64,000 bases of DNA from Fundidesulfovibrio soli (GTDB taxonomy: Bacteria > Desulfobacterota > Desulfovibrionia > Desulfovibrionales > Desulfovibrionaceae): positions 62,001-126,000 of the forward strand of contig NZ_JAKZKW010000003.1 in the NCBI RefSeq assembly GCF_022808695.1. The letters are read 5' to 3'. Both the position numbers and the translations under genes were made by a program. The stretch's first letter is position 1, and every line of letters starts with the position of its first letter. This document shows positions 55,478-62,798 of this stretch, one piece after another. The notes beneath the pieces are model-generated. The model ran no database searches. It was given only the letters and a program-made list of their open reading frames with translations, and was not told where the DNA came from.

Positions 55478-56124
55478 GAGGCCTCGCGCTTCACGGGGGT
55501 GGGCAGGCTGGTCAGGTAGACCAGGGGACGCAGGGCGGGCGTGCCTTCAACGGCAGCGCAGGCCATGGCCAGGATGGGCGGGGCCTGCTCCAGGCGGGCG
55601 AAGCGGGCGGCCTGCTCCACCAGGGCCTGCATGGCCAGCATGGTGGAGCCGGTGGATATCACGTCATCGAAGAGGATGATGCCGTCCACGGCCTCGGTGA
55701 CGATGGAGAGCGAGCGCTCGTAGAGGGCCAGGAACTTGTCCCCGCTGGTGATGGAGTCCGCGCCCACCTGGATCACGGGGCGCTTGCCAGGCTCCATGTG
55801 CGGCTTCACGCGGTTGTGGGCCACGGCGATCTCGTCCAGGCCCAGCTCCTGTGCGGTGACCTGGGCCAGCTGCAGTGCCTTCTCCACGGCGGCGAGGATG
55901 GCCACTTTCTTGCCGCCTGCCAGCAGGGGGCGCAGCTTGGCGGCCAGCAGGCGGCCCATGTCCTGGTTGAGGCGGGTCTGGCCCACCAGGTCCAGCGAGG
56001 CGATGCGCACCTCGCCGCCGTCGGCGGGCAGCCAGACGTAGGGCAGCAGAATGTCGTAATCCAGGCCTTCCACGCGCAGCGTGTACTTCTCGCCGGATTC
56101 GCGCACGGGGCGTTCGTAGTGCAT
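55474..56124 (-). CDS. Phosphoribosyltransferase-family protein
   Basis: 216 residues. The PRPP motif is IILFDDVISTGSTMLAMQAL, in a type I PRTase fold of adenine/xanthine PRTase kind. Position at the head of a nucleoside-type ABC transporter operon suggests purine or pyrimidine base salvage (inference). Confidence 0.85.
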   Translation of the reverse strand: MHYERPVRESGEKYTLRVEGLDYDILLPYVWLPADGGEVRIASLDLVGQTRLNQDMGRLLAAKLRPLLAGGKKVAILAAVEKALQLAQVTAQELGLDEIAVAHNRVKPHMEPGKRPVIQVGADSITSGDKFLALYERSLSIVTEAVDGIILFDDVISTGSTMLAMQALVEQAARFARLEQAPPILAMACAAVEGTPALRPLVYLTSLPTPVKREAS

Positions 56125-56336
56125 ACGGGCCTCTCTCGATGATCGCGTGCTTGAGGGCCGGGCGCGCGGGGGCGCGCAAGGTCCTGCCGGGTCCTATGAA
56201 ACGGCGGGGAGGATGTAAAGGGGATAGGGGACGCTGGGGGCGGGCTGGCGAGAAAATTTTGGGCGGCGGGGGGGAGTCGGCGCGAGAGGGCGCGCTCGGG
56301 ATGGCTGCCCTGGCTGAGAGTGTTGTGGCTGTTGCT
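56125..56336. other. Intergenic region between the transporter operon and the cassette array
   Basis: About 210 bp that is GC-rich up to 56310 and then AT-rich where the array begins. No gene is seen. Confidence 0.4.
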
Positions 56337-56453
56337 ATAAATTATGCAAAACGGTATAGGCGAAATCGAACTGCGCGTTGCCGCGCAGCCAGCTCCGGCC
56401 TCCCGTCCGGGGCTTGGAAGGCAAGGCTTATTCTGTGAGTCGTGAGGTGAGCA

Positions 56454-56564
56454 ATGAACCGTCGCGCTTTGTGCCACGCGTTGGCTATTGAAGGGGTGAA
56501 GCTGCTGATCGCCAATGCGCCGATCGCAGTCGTGTATGCATTAATCAAATGGAGGTTTGGTTGA
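56454..56564 (+). CDS. Cassette 1 small protein A
   Basis: 36 residues, MNRRALCHALAIEGVKLLIA then NAPIAVVYALIKWRFG. GAGGTGAG precedes the ATG. The first 22 residues are identical in all three units; only the tail varies. It has one weakly hydrophobic helix. Function is unknown. Confidence 0.6.
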   Translation: MNRRALCHALAIEGVKLLIANAPIAVVYALIKWRFG

Positions 56565-56565
56565 A

Positions 56566-56691
56566 ATGCATAAGTGGTTGATGTACACGGATGACGAAGT
56601 GGATGTATACTGTCAGAAAATATCACGTATTGTCAAAAATACAATGTGGGTTGTGTTGCTTTGTATCTGGTATATTTATCCAAAATGTTAA
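56566..56691 (+). CDS. Cassette 1 small membrane protein B
   Basis: 41 residues starting MHKWLMYTDDEV with a C-terminal transmembrane helix (MWVVLLCIWYIYPKC). It starts 1 base after the stop of A; the GGAGG within A is its ribosome site. The MxKWL start is shared with the B proteins of the other units, while the rest diverges strongly. Confidence 0.6.
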   Translation: MHKWLMYTDDEVDVYCQKISRIVKNTMWVVLLCIWYIYPKC

Positions 56692-56721
56692 TGTTGCATT
56701 GATAGTGAATGGAGGTGAAGC

Positions 56722-56841
56722 GTGAGCCGGAAAGAAATGTCCCCGGTAGGCAGGTTTTGGTACGACACGTCTGTTTATTTTTTGGTTTCTGTAGTGCTTT
56801 GGCTTGCTATACCGATATTGATCAGTGGTAAGTGCAAGTGA
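56722..56841 (+). CDS. Cassette 1 small membrane protein C
   Basis: 39 residues from a GTG with GGAGGTGA upstream. MSRKEMSPVGRFWYDTSVYF, then a transmembrane helix and the end GKCK. The RFWYD motif and GKCK tail return in unit 2; unit 3 has KFWRD and GRCW. Confidence 0.6.
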   Translation: MSRKEMSPVGRFWYDTSVYFLVSVVLWLAIPILISGKCK

Positions 56842-56843
56842 AG

Positions 56844-56867
56844 GGGGGCATGTTCTGCCATGCCCCC
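56844..56867. terminator. Hairpin between C1 and the orphan domain (convergent)
   Basis: GGGGGCATG-TTCTGC-CATGCCCCC. Related hairpins stand at the same place in units 2 and 3 (57737 and 58635), the third with a changed but still paired stem. Confidence 0.6.
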
Positions 56868-56882
56868 ATGCTTCTGGCTGCA

Positions 56883-57208
56883 TTAGTCCCAGTAGGGTTT
56901 GTTGTTCTCCTCCCGGATTGAATCCACCCGGGAGTTGTTCGCAATTCTCTCTTGCTCGGAGCGTTGCAAGTCCGATCTGCGGATATAGAAATCCTTCGGT
57001 GTATCCATGTATTTCAGCAGCAACGGCGCGGCAACATCCTCGACTACAAACTGGGCTACTCCGCCGTTACTGATGCTTCCCCTCCCGACTGACGTCAGGG
57101 CATTCGCCCACAACCCCGCGTGAGCGGCCCCTCGGGCGATCTCCTGAGGAGTGTTGGGGCGCCATTCGACTTCAGCAGTGCCTCCGACAATTTTGATGAC
57201 TTCTGGCT
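56883..57208 (-). pseudogene. Orphan C-terminal domain, cassette 1
   Basis: A frame homologous to the C-terminal part of the 248-residue protein at 58677-59423: IKIVGGTAEVEWRPNTPQEI, then FYIRRSDLQRSEQ and the identical end NNKPYWD. There is no start codon with a ribosome site. An in-frame TAG at 57209-57211 cuts the homologous upstream part. It is most likely a silent copy. Confidence 0.8.
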
Positions 57209-57345
57209 AGGGGCTGCCAGTTGTTGCAATGAATTATGTACAATGGTATAAGTGTAATCGAACTGCGCGTTCCCGCGCAGCCAGTTCCGGCCACCGTCCG
57301 GGGCTTGGTAGGGCAAGGCTTATCCTGTGAGTCGTGAGGTGAGCA

Positions 57346-57447
57346 ATGAACCGTCGCGCTTTGTGCCACGCGTTGGCTATTGAAGGGGTGAAGCTGCTGA
57401 TCGCCAATGCGGTGATTGCGGCAGTCTACATAACATTAAAAGTGTAG
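57346..57447 (+). CDS. Cassette 2 small protein A
   Basis: 33 residues, with the same first 22 residues as A of unit 1 and then VIAAVYITLKV. GAGGTGAG precedes the ATG. Confidence 0.6.
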   Translation: MNRRALCHALAIEGVKLLIANAVIAAVYITLKV

Positions 57448-57457
57448 GTGGGTTGTC

Positions 57458-57592
57458 ATGTTTAAGTGGTTGATTTCTCCCGAGGAAGACGTGGAGAAAC
57501 AGTGTCGTATAATAAGGGAAACCATAGGGTGTATCATGGGGTTAACTTTTCTTTTTGTGGGGCTTGTGTATCCTGGCTGTTTTATTCCGTAA
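57458..57592 (+). CDS. Cassette 2 small membrane protein B
   Basis: 44 residues starting MFKWLISPEEDVEKQC, then a helix GCIMGLTFLFVGLVYPG. It begins 10 bp after A2. It shares only the MxKWL start and general plan with the other B proteins. Confidence 0.6.
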   Translation: MFKWLISPEEDVEKQCRIIRETIGCIMGLTFLFVGLVYPGCFIP

Positions 57593-57613
57593 TATGTTTA
57601 TTTGAGGTATCCT

Positions 57614-57733
57614 GTGAACAGAAAAGAACTGACTCCTGGCAAGAGATTCTGGTATGATGTATTTACGTATTTATGGATGTCCACGGTATTCTGGGGCAGC
57701 GTCAACATGCTGATTAATGGTAAGTGCAAGTAA
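57614..57733 (+). CDS. Cassette 2 small membrane protein C
   Basis: 39 residues from a GTG with GAGG upstream: MNRKELTPGKRFWYDVFTYL, then a helix and INGKCK. Clear relative of C1. Confidence 0.6.
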   Translation: MNRKELTPGKRFWYDVFTYLWMSTVFWGSVNMLINGKCK

Positions 57734-57775
57734 AATGAGGGCATGTTCTGCCATGCCCCCATGCTTTTGGCTGCA

Positions 57776-58126
57776 CTAGTCCCAGTAGGGCTTGTTGTTC
57801 TCCTCCCGGATTGAATCCACCCGGGAATTGTTCGCAATTCTGTCCTGCTCGGATCGTTGCAAGTCCGATCTGCGGATATAGAAATCCTTCGGTGTCTCTG
57901 TGTGTTTCAACACCCACGGTGCGGTAAGGTCTTCGACTACAAACTGGGCTACTCCGCCGTTACTGATGCTGCCGGTCCCGGCAGTTGTCAGGGCATTTGT
58001 CCACAACCCCGCGTGAGCGGCCCCTCGGGCGATCTCCTGGGGCGTGTTGGGGCGCCATTCGACTTCAGCATTGCTTCCGACAATTTTGATGTCTCCTAGC
58101 AGAGGGCTGTCAGTTGTTGCAATGAA
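57776..58126 (-). pseudogene. Orphan C-terminal domain, cassette 2
   Basis: Open over 117 codons without a proper start. It begins ATTDSPLLGDIKIVGSNAEV and runs EWRPNTPQEIARGAAHAG through FVVEDLTAPWVLKH to DFYIRRSDLQRSEQ and NNKPYWD. The homology to the full protein starts at ATT, where both share GCAACAAC at DNA level. It has no internal stop, so it could be expressed after recombination or from a weak TTG. Confidence 0.8.
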
Positions 58127-58239
58127 TTATGTGTAATGGTATAAGCATCATCGAACTGCGCGTTGCCGCGCAGCCACTTTCGGCCTTCCGGCCGGGGCTT
58201 GGTAGGGCAAGGCTTATCCTGTGAGTCGTGAGGTGAGCA

Positions 58240-58359
58240 ATGAACCGTCGTGCTTTGTGCCACGCGTTGGCTATTGAAGGGGTGAAGCTGCTGATCGCCA
58301 ATGCGCCGATCGCAGTCGTGTATGCATTATTTAAGTGGGGGTTTGGGTGGCATGTATAA
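58240..58359 (+). CDS. Cassette 3 small protein A
   Basis: 39 residues, the same N-terminus as A1 and A2, tail APIAVVYALFKWGFGWHV. It overlaps B3 by 8 bp. Confidence 0.6.
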   Translation: MNRRALCHALAIEGVKLLIANAPIAVVYALFKWGFGWHV

Positions 58360-58477
58360 GTGGTTGATGTACCCGGATGATGAAGTAAAGCGGTATGCCC
58401 ACTGGATCCATCAAGCGATTGAGGGAGTCCTGGCCGCGATCATACTCTATATGTTCTTTTTCCTGCCCAGATGTTAA
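58352..58477 (+). CDS. Cassette 3 small membrane protein B
   Basis: 41 residues: MYKWLMYPDDEVKRYAHWIH, then helix GVLAAIILYMFFFLPRC. It is closest to B1 in its first 12 residues. Confidence 0.6.
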   Translation: MYKWLMYPDDEVKRYAHWIHQAIEGVLAAIILYMFFFLPRC

Positions 58478-58513
58478 CTCCCACTGTTCTGCAGATGCTT
58501 TTTTGGAGTTGTT

Positions 58514-58633
58514 ATGCCCGAGAAAATTAAGAGCGGACCAGATAAATTTTGGCGCGATGTGAGGTGGTATTTTTTGCTGAGTGCTGCTGCATGGGGTGCG
58601 ATTCCTCGAATACTTGAAGGGCGTTGTTGGTGA
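58514..58633 (+). CDS. Cassette 3 small membrane protein C
   Basis: 39 residues: MPEKIKSGPDKFWRDVRWYF, one helix, end EGRCW. TTGGAG stands nine bases before the ATG. Confidence 0.6.
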   Translation: MPEKIKSGPDKFWRDVRWYFLLSAAAWGAIPRILEGRCW

Positions 58634-58634
58634 A

Positions 58635-58664
58635 AGAGGGCGTTGCTTCATTGCAATGCCCTCT
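58635..58664. terminator. Hairpin between C3 and the intact gene (convergent)
   Basis: AGAGGGCGTTGC pairs with GCAATGCCCTCT around a TTCATT loop. It replaces the GGGCATG stem of units 1 and 2 while keeping the pairing. Confidence 0.6.
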
Positions 58665-58676
58665 CTGAGATTACAG

Positions 58677-59423
58677 CTAGTCCCAATAGGGCTTGTTATT
58701 CTCATCCCTAAAAGATTCAGCGGCCTTCCCGTAATCAGCCAAGCCCTGCTCAAACTTTTGTATGTCCCCCCTGCGGATGTAGAGGTTTTTGGGAGTCTCG
58801 GTTCTCTCCAGCAAAGGTCTGGCGAGGACCTCGCCAGCAACCCATCCTGCAGTGCTGCCTGAGCCTATATTTTGAGTTTGAATTGCAGTCGGAATTGCGG
58901 TTGCCAAAGCAACAGATCCAACTCCTTGTTCAACTTCCTGGGGGGATCGGGACCGCCACTCAACCTCATCCTTTGTATCAATGATTTTGACACCGAGCGG
59001 GGAGGCATCCGTCGGCTGTGTTGTTGCCGCTTTGTACCATTTGCCATAGGTGTCTGCGGCCTTGGCGACCCCCCCTAGTTGAAAGGCCGTCTGTACTTTA
59101 TTCTCCTTCATCTTCTCCCACGCCTCCCCCACCTTGTCCTTGATCGCCCCCATGTCCAATCCGTTCTGCTGTCCTGCCTGTCCACCAAGCAGCGCCATCC
59201 CGAACATGGCCTGGTCCGGCGTGAAGCCTTTGCCTGCGCCTTCGCCATTCTGTTGTCCGGGAGGGGCATTCTGCTCCGGCTGCTGATTCGGCGCGACCGG
59301 CTGCGGCGTCTTCCCGTCCTGTGGGTCGGGGGTGGCGCTCTGCGTTCCCTCCAGCGTGAAAGGGTTCTTGAATTCAATGGCGTCCGCCATTTTGTTCAGT
59401 TCAGGGTTCCAATCGTCTGACAT
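58677..59423 (-). CDS. Intact protein of the cassette array, function unknown
   Basis: 248 residues; the ATG at 59423 has a strong GGAGGT. Residues about 1-75 are polar and rich in Pro and Gln (QQPEQNAPPGQQNGEG). About 75-120 has a Gly/Ala stretch and a helix (IKDKVGEAWEKMKENKVQ). From about 132 it matches the orphan domains: DEVEWRSRSPQEVEQG, a hydrophobic Gly/Ala segment, NLYIRRGDIQKFEQG and the end DENNKPYWD. No signal peptide and no family are recognised. The layout (variable C-terminal domain with tandem spare copies and tiny membrane genes) recalls polymorphic toxins or antigenic variation, but no toxin motif is visible. Confidence 0.8.
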   Translation of the reverse strand: MSDDWNPELNKMADAIEFKNPFTLEGTQSATPDPQDGKTPQPVAPNQQPEQNAPPGQQNGEGAGKGFTPDQAMFGMALLGGQAGQQNGLDMGAIKDKVGEAWEKMKENKVQTAFQLGGVAKAADTYGKWYKAATTQPTDASPLGVKIIDTKDEVEWRSRSPQEVEQGVGSVALATAIPTAIQTQNIGSGSTAGWVAGEVLARPLLERTETPKNLYIRRGDIQKFEQGLADYGKAAESFRDENNKPYWD

Positions 59424-59462
59424 GGTTACCTCCCATGTATATTGCGGTGAGTGTTGCGTGTG

Positions 59463-59490
59463 CCGCCCGGCGGGTTTTCCCGCCGGGCGG
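59463..59490. repeat. Strong GC hairpin between the two array genes
   Basis: A perfect 12-bp stem CCGCCCGGCGGG / CCCGCCGGGCGG with a 4-base loop. No T run follows on the minus strand, so it may slow or stabilise the transcript rather than end it. Confidence 0.7.
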
Positions 59491-59527
59491 AATCCAAACC
59501 AAGGACGCAGGCGCTTACACCTGACGG

Positions 59528-60193
59528 CTATGTGCCCATCATCAGCTCGATGTAGCGCAGCAGGTCGCCGTCGCGGGCCTTGCCCGACCTGGCGCGCGCC
59601 TTGAGCTCGGCCAGTTCGCCTCCGCGCGTGGCGGCAGGCTGGCGGTCGTCGATGCTGCCCGCGCTTTCCAGGTGCGGCGGACTGGGGCGTGAGGCGCTGT
59701 CGGGCCGGAACATGCGGCCGGAACCCGCCCCCGTGGGCGAGGCCACCCTGTGGGCGCAAGCCAGCCCGGCGGTTTCGGCGAAGTCGCGGATGTGCTCGTA
59801 GAGCTCCAGGAACATGCCCGGGTGCGTGTCCGCGGCGGCGAGCATGTGTTGAGCGAGCATGCCGGGAAGGTGGCGGATGTACTCCTTGACGAGCGGGTAC
59901 ACGCGTTCGAACAGCGGGTCGGTGGCGGCCAGAGTGCTCAGGAGCGTGGCATTCTTCCTGCGAACACGATGCGCACGCGCGGCGGGATGCTGCCCACGAC
60001 CGTTCAACGGCGGCTGGCTGAACCCGATGAAGGGGGCTCCTGGCTGGGGAACGAAGAGATCCGGCTGGCCATCGTCGTCCAGGTCGATGCCGCAAAGGTG
60101 CTCAGCCATACCGGGCATGGTCATGATTCCTTGCTTGATGGCCTTGAAGCTCTGCCGGGGTCTTCCGGCGTCGGGTGATACGGAATGAAGCAT
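59528..60193 (-). CDS. Upstream partner gene of the cassette array, function unknown
   Basis: 221 residues; the ATG at 60193 has AGGAGG ten bases before it. A region HLCGIDLDDDGQPDLFVPQP resembles a calcium-binding DxDxDGxxD repeat (FG-GAP or dockerin-like). The middle is helical (LFERVYPLVKEYIRHLPGML) and the C-terminal third is low-complexity and basic. No signal peptide. It is the first gene of the minus-strand unit that leads into the array; 104 bp separate it from the next gene. Confidence 0.75.
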   Translation of the reverse strand: MLHSVSPDAGRPRQSFKAIKQGIMTMPGMAEHLCGIDLDDDGQPDLFVPQPGAPFIGFSQPPLNGRGQHPAARAHRVRRKNATLLSTLAATDPLFERVYPLVKEYIRHLPGMLAQHMLAAADTHPGMFLELYEHIRDFAETAGLACAHRVASPTGAGSGRMFRPDSASRPSPPHLESAGSIDDRQPAATRGGELAELKARARSGKARDGDLLRYIELMMGT

Positions 60194-60252
60194 TCGAGGG
60201 TCCTCCTGTGAGGGTGGTTTATTTCCTGGCGTCCCGCGCCAAGATTCCCCGA

Positions 60253-60280
60253 ATTGTATGCAGGTAGTTTTAAATTTCAC
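60253..60280 (-). promoter_or_regulatory. Candidate promoter of the array operon
   Basis: GTGAAA-N16-TACAAT on the minus strand, about 60 bp before the first start codon. Confidence 0.5.
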
Positions 60281-60300
60281 CCCACATAGGGCTATGTGGG
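60281..60300. promoter_or_regulatory. Inverted repeat next to the array promoter
   Basis: CCCACATAG-GG-CTATGTGGG, perfect 9-bp arms, directly upstream of the -35 element on the minus strand. It may bind an activator or repressor. Confidence 0.5.
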
Positions 60301-60308
60301 AAGAAAGT

Positions 60309-60339
60309 TAAAAAAAAGGGAGCCCCCGGCGGGGCTCCC
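60309..60339 (-). terminator. Terminator after the first BMP-protein gene
   Basis: Stem GGGAGCCCC / GGGGCTCCC; on the minus strand a run of T follows. Confidence 0.9.
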
Positions 60340-60363
60340 CTGTGAACAGTCCTCTCTCGGGCT

Positions 60364-61455
60364 CTAGTCAGGCAGCTTGCCGTTCACGCCCTTGGTCAGC
60401 CAGCGCATGGTCAGCAGTTCCTTGTCCGTGGCCCTCTGGCCTTCGGGAATCATCACCTTGCCTTGCTGGTCCGTGACCGGTCCCAGGAAGGAGTCGTCCA
60501 CGCCCTTCTTCATCTTCTCCAACTCGGCCAGCACCTTCTCCCGCACGGAGGCGGGCACCTTGGCGTTGAACTCGGAGAGGCGCAGGGCGTCCTGCTCGAA
60601 CCCGCCGTACCACTCCTGGGGCTTCCAGGTGCCGTCCAGCTTGGCCTGTATCGACTTCTCGTAGAATCCGCTCCAGTTCCACAGGGTGGAGACCAGCACG
60701 CAGGAGGCCCCGAAACGGGCGGCGTCCGCGCCGTAGCCGATGGCGGGCACGCCCTTGGCGCAGGCGGCCAGGGAGCTGTCGGGCGTGTCGGCCATCTGGC
60801 GGATCAGGGTGGAGCCGCGCTGGGCCAGGGTTTCGGCCAGGGTGGTCTCGCCCACGGGGTCGCGCCAGCTCTTGAGCCAGGCCACGGTGTTCACCTTGGA
60901 GGGGTCGAACGCGGTGCCTGATTCCTTGAGGCCCTTGAGCAGGCCCAGGGTGAAGGCGTTGATGCCGCGGATGGGCTCCGGGATGGGGTTGGTGGCCACG
61001 GTGCCCACCTTGGCGTAGCCCATGAGCCCGGCCATGTAGCCAGCCAGGTAGTCGGCCTGCTCCATGCGCCCCATGTAGTTGCCCATGTTGGGGGCGGTCT
61101 TGTAGCCGGAGCAGTGCTCGAAGGAGACGTCGGGGAAGTCCTTGGCGACCTGGAGCATGGGGTCCATGTGCTCGAAGGTGGTGCCGTAGATGAGCTTGTA
61201 GCCGTCCTGGGCGTACTGGCGGAGCACGCGCTCGGCGTCGCCAGCGCCCACGTTCTCGGTGTAGCTGACCTCAATCTTGTTGCCGAATTGCTTTTTGATC
61301 TTCTCGATGGCTTCGTAGTGGGCGTAGTTCCAGCCCTGGTCGTTGACGGTGCCGAGCAGGGCGAAGGCGACCTTCAGCCCTGCGGCCCTGGCCGGGGACG
61401 CAAGCAAGGCGAGCAGCGCCAAGCAGGCGAGGATGCGCGGGAAGGGTGTGCTCAT
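60364..61455 (-). CDS. BMP-family ABC transporter substrate-binding protein 1
   Basis: 363 residues from the ATG at 61455 behind AGGAGG. A signal peptide ends near ARAAG with no lipobox cysteine, so it is free in the periplasm. The Med/BmpA pattern is seen in VAFALLGTVNDQGWNYAHYE, EVSYTENVGAGDAERVL and FPDVSFEHCSGYKTAPN. Family members bind nucleosides or related solutes. It probably serves the ABC transporter at 51.8-55.5 kb. Its near twin lies directly upstream. Confidence 0.92.
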   Translation of the reverse strand: MSTPFPRILACLALLALLASPARAAGLKVAFALLGTVNDQGWNYAHYEAIEKIKKQFGNKIEVSYTENVGAGDAERVLRQYAQDGYKLIYGTTFEHMDPMLQVAKDFPDVSFEHCSGYKTAPNMGNYMGRMEQADYLAGYMAGLMGYAKVGTVATNPIPEPIRGINAFTLGLLKGLKESGTAFDPSKVNTVAWLKSWRDPVGETTLAETLAQRGSTLIRQMADTPDSSLAACAKGVPAIGYGADAARFGASCVLVSTLWNWSGFYEKSIQAKLDGTWKPQEWYGGFEQDALRLSEFNAKVPASVREKVLAELEKMKKGVDDSFLGPVTDQQGKVMIPEGQRATDKELLTMRWLTKGVNGKLPD

Positions 61456-61553
61456 GGAGCCTCCTGAGGGGGGGACGCCTGGGTGTATGGTCCCTTCTGG
61501 TTGCAGCATTTGGCGTCGCTTGTAAACGGCGGCCCGATACGGGCGGGCCTGGC

Positions 61554-61586
61554 CGAAAAAAAGGGAGGCCCCGGAGGGCCTCCCTT
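61554..61586 (-). terminator. Terminator after the second BMP-protein gene
   Basis: Stem AAGGGAGGCCC-CGGA-GGGCCTCCCTT with a T run on the minus strand. Each BMP gene therefore has its own terminator. Confidence 0.9.
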
Positions 61587-61615
61587 GGAAGTCGCGAGCA
61601 TAAAGCAGGCGGCCG

Positions 61616-62707
61616 TTATTCCGGCAGCTTGCCGTTCACGCCCTTGGAGAGCCAGCGCATGGTGTAGAGTTCCTTGTCCGTGGCGCGCTGCCCGGCGGGG
61701 ATCATCACCTTGCCCTCCTGGTCGGTCATGGGGCCCAGGAAGGAATCGTCCACGCCCTTTTTCATCTTCTCCATCTCGGCCAGCACCTTCTCGCGCACGG
61801 GGGCGGGCACCTTCTCGTTGAAGGCGGAGAGGCGCAGGGCGTCCTGGTCGAAGCCGGCGTACCACTCCTGGGGCTTCCAGGTGCCGTCCAGCTTGGCCTT
61901 CACGGCCTTCTCGTAATAGACGCCCCAGTTCCAGATGGTGGAGACCAGCACGCACTTGGCCCCGAACTCCACGGCGTCCGCGCCGTAGCCGATGGCGGGC
62001 ACGCCCTTGGCGCAGGCGGCCAGGGAGGCGTCAGGGGTGTCGGCCATCTGGCGGATCAGGGTGGAGCCGCGCTGCACCAGGGCCTCGCTCATGGCGGTCT
62101 CGCCGATGGGGTCGCGCCAGCTCTTGAGCCAGACAACGGTGTTCAGGGTGGCCGGGTCGTACTTGGTGCCGGATTCGTCCAGCCCGCGCATCAGGCCGTG
62201 GGTGAAGGCGTTGATGCCGCGGATGGGCTCGGGGATGGGGTTGGTGGCCACGGTGCCCACCTTGGTATAGCCCATCAGGCCCGCCATGTAGCCCACCAGG
62301 TACTCGCCCTGCTCGATGCGGGCCATGTAGTTGCCCAGGTTGGGGGCGGTCTTGTAGCCGGAGCAGTGCTCGAAGGAGACGTCGGGGAAGTCCTTGGCGA
62401 CCTGGAGCATGGGGTCCATGTGCTCGAAGGTGGTGCCGAAGATCAGTTTGTAGCCGTCCTGGGCGTACTGGCGGAACACGCGCTCGCCGTCGGCAGCGCC
62501 CACGTTCTCGGTGTAGCTGACCTCGATCTGGTCGCCGAACTGCTTCTTGAGCTTCTCGATGCCCACGTAATGGGCATAGTTCCAGCCCTGGTCGTTGACG
62601 GTGCCGACCAGCGCGAACGCCACCTTCAGCTTGGCGGCCATGGCCGTGCCGGGCAGCACGGCGAGAACCGCCAGACAGCAAAGAACACTCAGAAAACGCC
62701 TGCTCAT
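61616..62707 (-). CDS. BMP-family ABC transporter substrate-binding protein 2
   Basis: 363 residues, the same length as its neighbour and very similar over the whole mature part (for example FPDVSFEHCSGYKTAPNLGN). A signal peptide ends TAMA-AKLKV; no lipobox. The ATG at 62707 has GGAGG. The pair is a recent tandem duplication, possibly with split substrate range. Confidence 0.92.
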   Translation of the reverse strand: MSRRFLSVLCCLAVLAVLPGTAMAAKLKVAFALVGTVNDQGWNYAHYVGIEKLKKQFGDQIEVSYTENVGAADGERVFRQYAQDGYKLIFGTTFEHMDPMLQVAKDFPDVSFEHCSGYKTAPNLGNYMARIEQGEYLVGYMAGLMGYTKVGTVATNPIPEPIRGINAFTHGLMRGLDESGTKYDPATLNTVVWLKSWRDPIGETAMSEALVQRGSTLIRQMADTPDASLAACAKGVPAIGYGADAVEFGAKCVLVSTIWNWGVYYEKAVKAKLDGTWKPQEWYAGFDQDALRLSAFNEKVPAPVREKVLAEMEKMKKGVDDSFLGPMTDQEGKVMIPAGQRATDKELYTMRWLSKGVNGKLPE

Positions 62708-62798
62708 GGAGCCTCCTCGAACGTGAATGTCGGATTGTTGCAAACCAGCACTGGATGCCGGATTTCCACGGGGTTGTAAATCCCGCACGGGGGAATCA

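Larger units (their letters stand above)
56337..57230. repeat. Tandem cassette unit 1 (about 894 bp)
   Basis: It starts ATAAATTATG, then a leader with hairpin CTGCGCG-TTGC-CGCGCAG, three small plus-strand ORFs, a convergent hairpin, and a minus-strand orphan C-terminal domain. Confidence 0.9.
57231..58121. repeat. Tandem cassette unit 2 (about 891 bp)
   Basis: Same order as unit 1. The leader hairpin is CTGCGCG-TTCC-CGCGCAG. The leader, gene A and the orphan domain are closely conserved with unit 1, while B and C diverge. Confidence 0.9.
58122..58676. repeat. Tandem cassette unit 3, plus-strand half
   Basis: It starts ATGAATTATG like unit 2, has the same leader hairpin (CTGCGCG-TTGC-CGCGCAG) and three small ORFs. 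Its minus-strand half is the end of the intact gene at 58677-59423. Confidence 0.85.

Noticed and set aside
58677-60095. A 472-codon gene spanning both array genes
   Set aside because: The frame is open further upstream, but the ATG at 59423 has a strong GGAGGT and the upstream part overlaps the 221-residue gene in another frame and crosses a large hairpin.
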